Source of the DNA: Polaromonas sp. JS666
GTDB taxonomy: Bacteria > Pseudomonadota > Gammaproteobacteria > Burkholderiales > Burkholderiaceae_C
Assembly (NCBI RefSeq): GCF_000013865.1
Contig: NC_007948.1
Location: 744,001-808,000, forward strand
Reading direction: 5' to 3'
DNA length: 64,000 nt
Shown here: positions 26,261 through 36,038 of the stretch, in pieces
Layout: each line of letters begins with the position of its first letter
Position numbering within the stretch: position 1 is the stretch's first letter
The notes under the pieces: model-generated
The model's database searches: none
Seen by the model: only the letters and a program-made list of their open reading frames with translations
Told to the model about the DNA's origin: nothing
Program-made: the position numbers and the translations under genes

Positions 26261-27208
26261 ATGAATCAGCTCGAATCCCTCAAACAATTCACCACCGTGG
26301 TCGCCGACACCGGTGACTTCAGGCAACTGGGCCAGTTCAAGCCGCAGGACGCGACCACCAACCCGTCGCTCATCCTCAAGGCGGTGCAAAAGGCCGACTA
26401 CCAGCCCCTGCTGAAAGAGACGGTGGCCCGGTTCAAGGGCCGGGCGCTGGATGAAGTCATGGACCGGCTGCTGGTGCGCTTTGGCTGCGAAATCCTCTCC
26501 ATCATTCCCGGACGCGTGTCCACGGAAGTCGATGCCCGCCTGAGCTTTGATGCCAACGCCAGCTATACGCGCGGCGAGCGCATCGTCGAGCTGTACCAGG
26601 CCGAAGGCATTCACATTGACCGCGTGCTGATCAAGGTGGCCGCCACCTGGGAGGGCATCCAGGCGGCAGAGCGGCTGGAGCGGCGCGGCATCCATACCAA
26701 CCTGACGCTGCTGTTTTCGTTCTGCCAGGCGGTGGCCTGCGGCCAGGCCAGGGTGCAGCTGATTTCGCCCTTTGTGGGCCGCATTTACGACTGGTACAAG
26801 AAGTCGGCCGGCGCCGCGTGGGACGAAGCCGCCAATGCTGGCGCCAACGACCCCGGCGTGAAGTCGGTACGCCAGATCTACAACCATTACAAGCACTTCG
26901 GCATTGCCACCGAGGTCATGGGTGCGAGCTTTCGCAATGCAGGCCAGATCACCGCGCTGGCGGGCTGCGACCTGCTGACCATCAGCCCAGAACTGCTGGC
27001 GCAGCTGGCCGCGTCCGAAGCGCCGCTGGCCCGCTCGCTGGACGCCGGGGCTGCCAGGTCGCTCGACTTGCCCGCCGTGAATTACGACGAAACCGGTTTC
27101 CGCTACGCGCTCAACGAAGACGCCATGGCCACCGAAAAGCTGGCCGAAGGCATACGCGCCTTTGCGGCCGATGCGATCAAGCTTGAGCAGCTGATGGTGG
27201 CGGCATGA
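26261..27208 (+). CDS. tal: Transaldolase
   Basis: A 315-residue class I aldolase-fold transaldolase of the pentose phosphate pathway. The N-terminal motif [11 protein letters not shown] (residues 30-40), the Schiff-base Lys125 in [14 protein letters not shown], and [12 protein letters not shown] near residue 225 are all present. ATG 26261 is chosen over the in-frame TTG two codons upstream. The stop overlaps the pgi start (ATGA), so tal and pgi are a translationally coupled operon, probably controlled by HexR. Confidence 0.97.
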   Translation: MNQLESLKQFTTVVADTGDFRQLGQFKPQDATTNPSLILKAVQKADYQPLLKETVARFKGRALDEVMDRLLVRFGCEILSIIPGRVSTEVDARLSFDANASYTRGERIVELYQAEGIHIDRVLIKVAATWEGIQAAERLERRGIHTNLTLLFSFCQAVACGQARVQLISPFVGRIYDWYKKSAGAAWDEAANAGANDPGVKSVRQIYNHYKHFGIATEVMGASFRNAGQITALAGCDLLTISPELLAQLAASEAPLARSLDAGAARSLDLPAVNYDETGFRYALNEDAMATEKLAEGIRAFAADAIKLEQLMVAA

Positions 27209-28782
27209 GTCAGTCCATGAAACGCCTTCGTTGTGATCAGACCCCGGCCTGGGCGGCGCTGCAGGCCAGCTTTGAAGCCGGCGGAAAATCCTTCGATCTG
27301 CGTGAGGCATTTGCCGGCGACGCGGAGCGGTTTTTCCGCTTCAGCCAGGAAGCGCCCTACGTTTTTGCCGATCTCTCCAAGAATCTTCTGGATGTGACCA
27401 GTGAGGCGCTGTTGCTGGACCTGGCCGTCCAGTGCCAGCTGGAGCAACACCGCGACGCCATGTTTGCCGGCGACAGGATCAACAGCACCGAGCAACGCGC
27501 GGTGATGCATTTCCTGTTGCGACAACCGGCTCTTCCCGCTTTGGAGCAGGCGCAGTCGGCCATAAAAAACACAGCGCATGAGCTGAGCCAGGTCCACGCC
27601 ACGCTGGACGCCATGCTGGCTTACGCAGAAGAGGTGCGCGCCGATGAGGCCATTACCGATGTCGTCAACATCGGCATCGGTGGCTCGGACCTGGGGCCGC
27701 AAATGGCGGTGCTGGCGCTGGGCGAATTTGCCACCACGGGCAAACGCTTTCACTTTGTCTCCAACGTTGATGGCCAGGAACTGGCCGGCGTGCTGGCGCA
27801 GTGCCAGCCGCACAGCACGCTGTTCCTCGTCGCATCCAAGACCTTCACCACCAACGAAACCATGAGCAATGCGCATTCCGCAAAGCGCTGGTTTGAGGCG
27901 GGTGGTGGCCGCGACATCAACCGGCATTTCGCCGCGCTGACGACCAATGTCGTGGCGGCCAATGCATTTGGCATACGCAGCACCTTCGGGTTTTGGGACT
28001 GGGTGGGCGGCCGCTACTCGCTGTGGTCGGCCATTGGTTTGCCGGTTGCCATCGCCATTGGCGCTGTCGGCTTTCGCGAGTTGCTGGCCGGCGCGCACGC
28101 GATGGACGAGCACTTTCGCACCGCCGCGCTGGCCCGCAACCTGCCTGTGCGCCTTGGCCTGCTGGATGTCTGGTACCGCAATTTCCACGGCTTCGGCAGC
28201 CGCAGCATCGCCCCCTACAGCAGTGCCTTGCGGCGCCTGCCGGCGTACTTGCAGCAGCTGGAAATGGAGAGCAATGGCAAACGCGTGGATACGGACGGCC
28301 AGCCCCTGCCGTTTGCGACCGCGCCGGTGCTGTGGGGCGAGCCCGGCACCAATGGTCAGCACGCCTATTTCCAGATGCTGCACCAGGGCACTTCCGTGGT
28401 GCCGATCGAGTTCGTGGCCGTCAGGAAGGCGGCGCATGGCTTGCCCGGGCACCATGAACAATTGCTGGCCAATGTGCTGGCGCAGGCACAGGCGCTGATG
28501 CAGGGCAAAAACGACGAGGGTGGCCACAGGCATTTTCCCGGCAACCGGCCCAGTACCTTTTTACTGCTGGACCAGCTCACGCCCGCCAGCCTGGGCGCGC
28601 TGATCGCCCTGCAGGAGCACCGTGTGTTTGTGAGCGGCGCCCTCTGGGGCATCAACAGCTTCGACCAGTGGGGCGTTGAGCTCGGCAAGGTGCTGGCCAA
28701 AGACATTGAGCCGCGTTTGCGCAGCGGGGATACATCGGGGCTTGACGGCTCCACGGCCGGGCTGTTGCAGCGCCTGCGCTAG
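27205..28782 (+). CDS. pgi: Glucose-6-phosphate isomerase
   Basis: A 525-residue phosphosugar isomerase interconverting glucose-6-phosphate and fructose-6-phosphate. The two family signatures are [20 protein letters not shown] (near residue 265) and the C-terminal [17 protein letters not shown] with the catalytic Lys; the SIS-domain motif [15 protein letters not shown] is near residue 155. The TAG stop at 28780-28782 lies inside the 6-bp target duplication of the adjacent IS481 element, so the insertion regenerated the stop and the protein is intact. Any original downstream terminator has been displaced. Confidence 0.97.
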   Translation: MSQSMKRLRCDQTPAWAALQASFEAGGKSFDLREAFAGDAERFFRFSQEAPYVFADLSKNLLDVTSEALLLDLAVQCQLEQHRDAMFAGDRINSTEQRAVMHFLLRQPALPALEQAQSAIKNTAHELSQVHATLDAMLAYAEEVRADEAITDVVNIGIGGSDLGPQMAVLALGEFATTGKRFHFVSNVDGQELAGVLAQCQPHSTLFLVASKTFTTNETMSNAHSAKRWFEAGGGRDINRHFAALTTNVVAANAFGIRSTFGFWDWVGGRYSLWSAIGLPVAIAIGAVGFRELLAGAHAMDEHFRTAALARNLPVRLGLLDVWYRNFHGFGSRSIAPYSSALRRLPAYLQQLEMESNGKRVDTDGQPLPFATAPVLWGEPGTNGQHAYFQMLHQGTSVVPIEFVAVRKAAHGLPGHHEQLLANVLAQAQALMQGKNDEGGHRHFPGNRPSTFLLLDQLTPASLGALIALQEHRVFVSGALWGINSFDQWGVELGKVLAKDIEPRLRSGDTSGLDGSTAGLLQRLR

Positions 28783-28783
28783 A

Positions 28784-29809
28784 TGTAGTTTCCCAAGAGG
28801 TTGTTCACCCGAGGTGAAGGAAGATGGAGGTTCTGACATCTCCCAAACCCCTTCAGGACTCCCCGGATGAACATCCACAAGAATGCCTCAATGACGCCCA
28901 AAGGTCGAGCCCATTTGGTTCAAGAAATTGCCCGGATTGGTCTGAAGCCAGCGGCTGCAGCCGCTGGCTTGAGTCCCCGCACGGCCCGCAAGTGGCAGCA
29001 ACGTTATGCTCAGGAAGGCCGCGCCGGACTGCTTGACCGCAGTTCCCGGCCTCTGGTTTGCCCGCAGCGCAGCTGCGCCAGCAAAATCGAGCGGGCCGTG
29101 CGCTTGCGCAGGACTCAGCGCCTGACCTATGAGCGCATTGCCGAGCGAGTGGGGCTGTCGCGAAGCGCTATTGCACGGGCCTGCAAGGCCGCCGGCGCAG
29201 CCAAGCTGCCCGCCTTTCAGAATGCGCCACCTGTGGTGCGCTATGAGCGCGCCAGCCCCGGTGAGTTACTGCACCTGGACACCAAGAAACTACACCGCTT
29301 TGACAAGCCGGGCCACCGCGTCACGGGTGACCGCACCCAGAACACGCCCCGGGCGGGCTCACAGGCGCTGCATGTGGCCATCGACGATCACTCCAGGGTG
29401 GGGTTTAGCCTGCTGCTGCCTGATGAGACGGCGCGCTGTGCCTGCGCTCACCTGCTGGCAGCGCTGCGCTACTACAAGGCCTTGGGGGTGCGCGTTGCGC
29501 AGGTGATGACCGATAACGGCTCGGCTTACAAATCAAAGCGCTTTGCCAAGCTGCTGCGCCGCCTGGGGATCAGGCACATCCGCACGCGCCCTTACACCCC
29601 ACGCACCAACGGCAAAGCCGAACGATTCATCCAGACCTTGCTGCGCGAATGGGCCTACGCCTTCATCTACCCCGATTCAGATGCTCGGGCCCATGAACTG
29701 GAGCCCTGGATGCATCACTACAACTTTCGCAGGCCCCACTCAGCGACCTCCCACCGCCCTCCAGCTTCTCGCCTCGGATTTGATGGGAACAACGTCGTGA
29801 GAAACTACA
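28784..29809 (+). mobile_element. Complete IS481-family insertion sequence (1026 bp)
   Basis: Terminal inverted repeats are TGTAGTTTCCCAAGAGGTTG at the left and the same (as reverse complement, TGTAGTTTCTCACGACGTTG) at the right, extending to 23 bp with three mismatches. A 6-bp direct duplication GCTAGA flanks it (28778-28783 and 29810-29815), so both ends are exact. One intact transposase fills the element. The exact TSD and uninterrupted transposase indicate a recent insertion. Confidence 0.93.
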
Positions 29810-29814
29810 GCTAG
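28867..29814 (+). CDS. IS481-family transposase
   Basis: A 315-residue DDE transposase. Residues ~10-115 contain two helix-turn-helix-like segments (AAAAGLSPRTARKWQQRY; IAERVGLSRSAIARACKAAG). The rve-type catalytic core follows with Asp138 (LLHLDTKKL), Asp216 (VMTDNGSAYKS) and Glu252 (NGKAERFIQ), a DD(35)E triad that is complete. The C-terminal HYNFRRPHSATSHRPP is the family's usual tail. The stop codon reads past the element's right end into the flanking target duplication. Looks functional. Confidence 0.95.
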   Translation: MNIHKNASMTPKGRAHLVQEIARIGLKPAAAAAGLSPRTARKWQQRYAQEGRAGLLDRSSRPLVCPQRSCASKIERAVRLRRTQRLTYERIAERVGLSRSAIARACKAAGAAKLPAFQNAPPVVRYERASPGELLHLDTKKLHRFDKPGHRVTGDRTQNTPRAGSQALHVAIDDHSRVGFSLLLPDETARCACAHLLAALRYYKALGVRVAQVMTDNGSAYKSKRFAKLLRRLGIRHIRTRPYTPRTNGKAERFIQTLLREWAYAFIYPDSDARAHELEPWMHHYNFRRPHSATSHRPPASRLGFDGNNVVRNYS

Positions 29815-29886
29815 AGCGCCGGGCTTGCGCATATCATGGCGCGGGGAACTTGCCCCGGTATCAATCCTGTGAGGAGGACACGCACC

Positions 29887-30216
29887 ATGAATTTCGGCCA
29901 AGCCATTTCCACCTGCCTTTCCAAGTACGCAGACTTTTCCGGTCGCGCATCCCGCCCCGAATTCTGGTGGTTCTTCCTGTTCCAGATTCTGGTGTCGGTT
30001 GCCGCCTCCATGGTGAGCGATCTGCTCAACGGCTTGATGGTGCTCGGCTTGCTGTTGCCGGCGCTGGCTGTGGGCACGCGCCGCCTGCACGATATTGGCA
30101 AAAGTGGGTGGTGGCAGCTCATCATGCTCACCGGCATCGGTTATTTCCTGCTGATTTACTGGTGGGTACAGCCTGCGTCCGACGACGCCGGTGTTTACGA
30201 CGCCGCCTCAGTCTGA
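29887..30216 (+). CDS. DUF805 membrane protein
   Basis: A 109-residue inner-membrane protein with the DUF805 pattern: N-terminal KYADFSGRASRPEFWWFFLFQ, then RRLHDIGKSGWWQLIML and a final hydrophobic segment ending in YWWVQPAS. Three to four membrane helices. The family is widespread in proteobacteria and its role is unknown. The GTGAGGAGGAC sequence shortly before the ATG at 29887 gives a good ribosome-binding site. The IS481 element lies 72 bp upstream, so expression could be affected by the insertion. Confidence 0.85.
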   Translation: MNFGQAISTCLSKYADFSGRASRPEFWWFFLFQILVSVAASMVSDLLNGLMVLGLLLPALAVGTRRLHDIGKSGWWQLIMLTGIGYFLLIYWWVQPASDDAGVYDAASV

Positions 30217-30515
30217 AGATTCAAGGTTCGTGAAAAAAGAGTTGCAGCGTGTAAGCGCTGCGGCCCTTCCTGCCTGCCTGCCTCGGGGGTATCAGCGGCT
30301 TGCAGGGCGCCGGCCGGCACGGGGTGTGCTTACATTCCCGCCGCCCCTGTACGCCGCGATGATGCGGTTAGCCCTAGTAGCCAACGCGACCGGATAGCGA
30401 TTCAATCCAGTCCTTTTGCAACCCACTTTTGCAATTTTTTTATTGCAATCCTTTATTGCAATCCTTTTGTGCAGTCCTTGTGATCATGACGCTCAATTAC
30501 TCTTTCTCATACTTC
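30217..30515. other. 299-bp gap before the autotransporter gene
   Basis: No gene. Contains an isolated hairpin GCAGCG-TGTAAG-CGCTGC (30244-30261) without a T-run, a CCTG-repeat tract, and, close to the autotransporter start, tandem 13-bp units TTTATTGCAATCC at 30439-30451 and 30452-30464 followed by a degenerate third TTTTGTGCAGTCC (30465-30477). The region is A/T-rich near the repeats, unlike the surrounding DNA. Confidence 0.55.
30439..30477 (+). repeat. Tandem 13-bp repeat upstream of the autotransporter esterase
   Basis: Two perfect copies of TTTATTGCAATCC and one degenerate copy, end to end. The tract directly precedes the start region of the surface esterase, a location where tandem repeats can cause slippage. 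ATTGCAAT is itself a perfect palindrome, so each unit is a potential small protein-binding site. Confidence 0.6.
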
Positions 30516-32429
30516 ATGCAAAAACCAATCCGCTACAGCCTGACCGCCGCTGCCTGCCTTCTGGCCTTTTCGGCCCAGGCCCAGCTCATCAGCAATCTCT
30601 ACTCTGTCGGCGACAGCCTGACCGATGCCGGCACCTATGCGCCGACCACGCAATTGTTCGTACCCGATTCCGGCCGCTTCACCACCAACCCTGGCCTGGT
30701 CTGGACGCAGTACCTGGGCCAGTCGCTGGGGCTTTCCAGCGAGGCGGCGATCGTCAATCAATTTGGCGCACCGACCCGGACGCCCAACGGCGGAACCAAC
30801 TATGCGCAGGGCGGTTCGCGCGTCTTGCTGAGCCCTGGCGTGGGAGTCGGTGCCGGCGTCTGGTTTACGGCCGACCCGGTCAGCAGCCAGGTTGACCGCC
30901 TGCTGGCCGACACCGGCGGCCGCATTGACGGCAAAGCCCTGGTCACGGTCTGGGCGGGAGCCAACGACGTACTTACCCAATATGGCGCGGTGGGCTTGGG
31001 CTTGCCGGTGCCCTCGGCGCTGGGCAATGTCGGCACCTCGGCCGGCGACCTCAACGCCCAGATCATGCGCCTGCAGGCGGCGGGGGCCAAACTGATCCTC
31101 GTCAACACACTGCCGGATCTGGGTGTCACGCCATTCGGACTTTCTCAAGGGCCGGCGGGCGCCGGCTTGCTGACGGCGATGTCTGACACCTTCAACCAGC
31201 AACTGCTACAGGCCACCGCCGGGCGCAATGTGCTGGTGTTTGACACCAACAGGGTGCTCAACGATCTGCGGGCGCGGCCGGCTGCATACGGCTTTACCGC
31301 ACTGAATGCGGCGACCCAGCCGGCCTGCCTGCCGTCCGGCAGCTCATCGCTCCTGTGCGTCAATCCCCCGGAGGCCGATACCTATGTGTTCGCCGATGGG
31401 GTGCATCCGACCTCGGCAACGCACAAGGTCTTTGCCCAGGTGACGCTGGCAAGCATGCGTGCCGCAGGCCAGAACAGCACGCTGGCGGTCGCGCCCCTGG
31501 TGGCCATCCGGCAGCATGCGCAAACGCTGGAAGGGCGCCTGACATCGGGTGCGCTGGTGGTCGAGCAGCCCGATGACAGCAAAATCGTGCTTCGTCCAAA
31601 GGGTCATCTTGAGATGTACACCGCGCTGGAGAGCGGCCGCTTTGGTGCTTCGACGCTGGGCGTGCGCATGGGCAACGAAGCCAAAACCACCGTGGTGCTG
31701 GTCGGCGGCGACATCACGCTGGCGCCCAATGCACTGGCCGGGCTGGTGCTGTCGCATGCGGAGGGCGATTTGTCATTCTCCGAAAACACCGGCGGCTTCA
31801 AGACCCGGCAGACCACCGTCGGTACCTATGCTACCGTGGCCCTGTCGCCCGAGTGGTACCTGAATGCGGCGCTGGCTTACGGCGACCTTGACTTTGACAA
31901 CATTCACCGCGATGTGCGGCTGGGATCCACGCAGTTGCTGGTGTCCTCGACGGGACAAACCACCGGCAGCTATGCGTCAGCGCGCGTGGGCGGCGGCTAC
32001 ATCTTGAAGGCGGGCCGGTTCTTTGGCGGTCCCACGCTGTCGCTGACCGAAGAGCGCGTGAAGGTGAAGGCTTACACCGAAGCGCCCGGCCCGCTGGCCT
32101 TCAGCTTTGGCGATACCACATACAGGTCACGACGCGTGTCACTGGGTTTCAATGGCACTTACGACGTGGGGCGCATCAAACCCTTTGCCCGTGTGAGCCT
32201 GGAAAAAGACCTGAACCATGACCCCTTGCGCGTGACGATGGGCAGCTATGCGAGCAACGCCATCACCGTCGATGGCGACAGGCCGGATGGCTTGTTTGCG
32301 CTGGCAACGCTGGGCGTCAAGGGCCTGCTGGGCGGTGGCATGCAATGGAGCCTGCTGTACAGCACCACTGTGTCGCAAAACGACATCCGCGGCTGGTCGG
32401 TGGGCGCAGCCCTGCAAGTACCTTTTTAA
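30516..32429 (+). CDS. Autotransporter GDSL esterase/lipase (EstA-like)
   Basis: A 637-residue two-domain protein. After a signal peptide (LTAACLLAFSAQA-like, cleaved before QLISN) comes a GDSL hydrolase domain: nucleophile block GDSLTDAGTY, later GANDV (Asn of block III) and DGVHPT (the Asp-x-x-His of block V), so the catalytic set is complete. Residues ~370-637 form an autotransporter beta-barrel ending in ALQVPF with the terminal Phe. It should be an outer-membrane-anchored esterase acting on ester lipids or surfactants. Starts at 30429 or 30486 are possible; 30516 places the signal peptide at the N-terminus. IS3 sits 29 bp after the stop. Confidence 0.88.
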   Translation: MQKPIRYSLTAAACLLAFSAQAQLISNLYSVGDSLTDAGTYAPTTQLFVPDSGRFTTNPGLVWTQYLGQSLGLSSEAAIVNQFGAPTRTPNGGTNYAQGGSRVLLSPGVGVGAGVWFTADPVSSQVDRLLADTGGRIDGKALVTVWAGANDVLTQYGAVGLGLPVPSALGNVGTSAGDLNAQIMRLQAAGAKLILVNTLPDLGVTPFGLSQGPAGAGLLTAMSDTFNQQLLQATAGRNVLVFDTNRVLNDLRARPAAYGFTALNAATQPACLPSGSSSLLCVNPPEADTYVFADGVHPTSATHKVFAQVTLASMRAAGQNSTLAVAPLVAIRQHAQTLEGRLTSGALVVEQPDDSKIVLRPKGHLEMYTALESGRFGASTLGVRMGNEAKTTVVLVGGDITLAPNALAGLVLSHAEGDLSFSENTGGFKTRQTTVGTYATVALSPEWYLNAALAYGDLDFDNIHRDVRLGSTQLLVSSTGQTTGSYASARVGGGYILKAGRFFGGPTLSLTEERVKVKAYTEAPGPLAFSFGDTTYRSRRVSLGFNGTYDVGRIKPFARVSLEKDLNHDPLRVTMGSYASNAITVDGDRPDGLFALATLGVKGLLGGGMQWSLLYSTTVSQNDIRGWSVGAALQVPF

Positions 32430-32484
32430 CCAGACCCCGAAGTTCTGCGCACGGACGCTGACCCGTCCTGCCATAGGTTGACAC

Positions 32485-33615
32485 CTATGAAACACAAATA
32501 GCTGAGCCGTGAAGGCCAGCCAGAGACGCCCGGTGAACCTCACCGGGCGTTTTCAATTGTAGGGATAGGTGTGGTCTTTCCTGGTTGTAGATATGCACGG
32601 ATTGCTGAACCATTTTTCTGGCCTGATCGAGGTCGGCCGGTCTTTGAAGCAGGAACTCCATCTTCAGAATCCCGTTGACGCGCTCGGCCAGCGCATTCTG
32701 GTAGCAGTCGTAGCCATCGGTCATCGAACACACAATGCCGTGGCGCGCGTGAATCGCCTGATACTCGCTCGAGCAGTACTGGATGCCGCGGTCCGAGTGA
32801 TGCACCAGCGCCTGCCTGGTCTGCCGGCCCTTGAGCGCCGTCTTCAAGGCCTGGCTGACCTGCTCTGTGCGCAGGCTGTCATGCACGTGGTGCCCGACGA
32901 TCTTGCGTGACCAGGCATCCGTGACCAGGCTGAGGTAGACGAACCCCTGGTCGGTCGGCAGGTAGGTGATGTCGGCCACCCAGACCTGCTCGCCAGCGCT
33001 CGGGCGCACTTGCCGGGGCCCCGCCTTGAGCAGGTTCGGGTGCCGGTGAAACCGGTGGCAGCTGTTGGTCGTCTTGTGATACGCCCTGCTGGGCGCCACC
33101 AGCAGGCGGGCCTGGCGCAGCACGTCAAACAGCGCATCGCGCCCCAGGCTGGCCTGCGCCTGTCCCAGGGGCTGGCTGAGCATGTGGTGCAGCTTGCGCG
33201 TGCCTATCCTCGGCTGGCGCAGCCGCACCGAGCGCACGAGCTCGATCACGGTGTCCGCACGCTCACAGCGGTGCCGGTCATGCTGCAACTGCTGGTAGTA
33301 GGCCTGGCGGCTGACGCCCCAGTGGCGGCAAGCCTTCGCGACGCTCAACTGCGGGAGGAGCTTTTGCGCGAGGACTTGCCCAAAGGCTTTTTTACGACAC
33401 GCACGCCGTAGTCCTTCTTCAGGACATCGAGCACGGCTTCGAACAGTTGGGCCTTCTCGCGCGCCTCGCGAAGCTGCACTTCGAGCGCTTTGATCTTCTG
33501 CTCGGGCGTGAGCGGCACGTCTGATGCGGATCGGGGTGATTTGGGGGATATCGGCATGGTCGGCCTTGATGATGCCGCACCTCCCCACGCCTGGCGTCCG
33601 TGCTTGCGCAGCCAC
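32485..33615 (-). CDS. IS3-family transposase OrfB (frameshift product)
   Basis: The downstream reading frame with the catalytic core of an IS3 transposase. The HTH_21-like part is VAKACRHWGVSRQAYYQQLQHD; the DDE triad is at Asp in WVADITYLP, Asp in HHSDRGIQYCS and Glu in NALAERVNGILKMEF, all present. The region before about 33393 reads as a non-native overlap with OrfA, so the real protein is probably the OrfAB fusion made by -1 slippage at A AAA AAG (33387-33393). A standalone start is not obvious. Intact. Confidence 0.85.
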   Translation of the reverse strand: MAAQARTPGVGRCGIIKADHADIPQITPIRIRRAAHARAEDQSARSAASRGAREGPTVRSRARCPEEGLRRACRKKAFGQVLAQKLLPQLSVAKACRHWGVSRQAYYQQLQHDRHRCERADTVIELVRSVRLRQPRIGTRKLHHMLSQPLGQAQASLGRDALFDVLRQARLLVAPSRAYHKTTNSCHRFHRHPNLLKAGPRQVRPSAGEQVWVADITYLPTDQGFVYLSLVTDAWSRKIVGHHVHDSLRTEQVSQALKTALKGRQTRQALVHHSDRGIQYCSSEYQAIHARHGIVCSMTDGYDCYQNALAERVNGILKMEFLLQRPADLDQARKMVQQSVHIYNQERPHLSLQLKTPGEVHRASLAGLHGSAICVS

Positions 33616-33791
33616 ACCAGCACCGTCGAGCGGCCCTGGATACCGTAGCGGTGCTGGGCCTGTTTGTACGTGAGATCGCCTTTTTCTACCTGCTCGACCA
33701 CCGACAGCTTAAAAGCCAGCGTGTAATCGCCCTGCTTGCGTTTAATGCCTGATTCCATTGACTTGCCTTTTCCTGGATAGAAAAGTGTCAA
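33345..33791 (-). CDS. IS3-family transposase OrfA
   Basis: A short DNA-binding ORF with an HTH_Tnp_1-like domain (TLAFKLSVVEQVEKGDLTYKQAQHRYGI) and a leucine-zipper-like segment (EQKIKALEVQLREAREKAQLFEAVLDVLKKDYG) for oligomerisation. The likely start is ATG at 33758 (MESGIKRKQ) rather than the far upstream one, which lies in the terminal repeat; the whole open frame is given. Its C-terminus overlaps OrfB through the A6G slippery heptamer (33387-33393), in zero frame GTA AAA AAG. Confidence 0.85.
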   Translation of the reverse strand: MTLFYPGKGKSMESGIKRKQGDYTLAFKLSVVEQVEKGDLTYKQAQHRYGIQGRSTVLVWLRKHGRQAWGGAASSRPTMPISPKSPRSASDVPLTPEQKIKALEVQLREAREKAQLFEAVLDVLKKDYGVRVVKKPLGKSSRKSSSRS

Positions 33792-33815
33792 CCTTATTCA
33801 GGACGGGTCACGCAC

Positions 33816-33852
33816 AAAAAAAAGGCCGCGGTGCGAAAGCACCGCGGCCTTT
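33816..33852 (-). terminator. Intrinsic terminator of groES-groEL
   Basis: GGCCGCGGTGC-GAAA-GCACCGCGGCC, a perfect 11-bp stem with a GNRA loop extended by A/T pairs. On the minus strand it is followed by TTTTTTTT, giving a very strong terminator 46 bp after the groEL stop. The IS3 target duplication begins only a few bases beyond it. Confidence 0.93.
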
Positions 33853-33897
33853 TGGCCTGTTGGCGTCTGAGCCAGGGTGAGCCGGCTCAGCGGGATA

Positions 33898-35598
<1,701 letters not shown>

Positions 35599-35889
35599 TT
35601 ACTTCTCAACGACCGCAAACAGGTCTTCTTCTTTCATCACGAGCAGCTCGTCGCCGTCGACCTTGACGGTCTGGCCGCTGTATTTGCCAAACAGCACGCG
35701 GTCACCGATCTTGACGGCCATAGGGCTCAAATCGCCCTTGTCGTTTTTCTTGCCTGGGCCCACGGCCAGGACTTCGCCCTGATCAGGCTTTTCAGCGGCG
35801 CTGTCAGGAATGACGATGCCAGAGGCGGTTTTGGTTTCGTTTTCCACGCGTTTGACGATCACGCGGTCGTGCAAAGGACGAAGTTTCAT
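35599..35889 (-). CDS. groES: Co-chaperonin GroES (10 kDa)
   Basis: A 96-residue lid protein for GroEL. It starts [16 protein letters not shown] and carries the family signature, followed by the mobile loop [20 protein letters not shown] and the C-terminal [23 protein letters not shown] lies eight bases before the ATG. First gene of the groESL operon; its leader holds a CIRCE operator and a hairpin (see separate entries). Confidence 0.98.
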   Translation of the reverse strand: MKLRPLHDRVIVKRVENETKTASGIVIPDSAAEKPDQGEVLAVGPGKKNDKGDLSPMAVKIGDRVLFGKYSGQTVKVDGDELLVMKEEDLFAVVEK

Positions 35890-35930
35890 GAGAGCTCCTT
35901 GTTTGAGGACAATGGTTTTTGAGAATCAAA

Positions 35931-35955
35931 AAGCACCCAACAGAAGTGGGTGCTT
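35931..35955 (-). other. Hairpin with T-run in the groES leader
   Basis: On the minus strand AAGCACCCA-CTTCTGT-TGGGTGCTT is a perfect 9-bp stem followed by TTTGATT. It lies between the CIRCE/promoter and the groES ribosome site, about 41 bases before the ATG. It looks like a weak intrinsic terminator or an RNA structure that modulates translation; its effect is not determinable from sequence. Confidence 0.5.
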
Positions 35956-35983
35956 GTTAACTTGGTGGCTTGAATACGCTTTG

Positions 35984-36010
35984 TTAGCACTCAATACCAT
36001 CGAGTGCTAA
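35984..36010 (-). promoter_or_regulatory. CIRCE operator (HrcA-binding) of groESL
   Basis: TTAGCACTC-N9-GAGTGCTAA, a perfect 9-N9-9 inverted repeat identical to the CIRCE consensus. HrcA represses groESL through this site and loses binding on heat shock. It overlaps the transcription start region of the promoter described next. Confidence 0.97.
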
Positions 36011-36038
36011 TCATAGAGGCATTTGTGGGGCTTTTCAA
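36010..36038 (-). promoter_or_regulatory. groESL sigma-70 promoter
   Basis: On the minus strand TTGAAA (36033-36038), a 17-bp spacer and TATGAT (36010-36015) form an excellent sigma-70 promoter. The -10 adjoins the CIRCE element, as in HrcA-controlled operons. No convincing sigma-32 box replaces it. Confidence 0.8.

Larger units (their letters stand above)
32459..33810 (-). mobile_element. Complete IS3-family insertion sequence (1352 bp)
   Basis: The ends are inverted repeats: TGACCCGTCCTGCCATAGGT at the left and, as reverse complement, TGACCCGTCCTGAATAAGGT at the right, continuing with TTGACAC on both sides. A 3-bp direct repeat CGC (32456-32458 and 33811-33813) is the target duplication. 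It carries two overlapping ORFs read leftward with an A6G slippery site, the normal IS3 organisation. Inserted between the convergent autotransporter and groEL genes, just outside the groESL terminator. Confidence 0.92.

Noticed and set aside
27103..28533. A 476-codon minus-strand open frame opposite tal-pgi
   Set aside because: No domain and antisense to pgi, which carries both family signatures.
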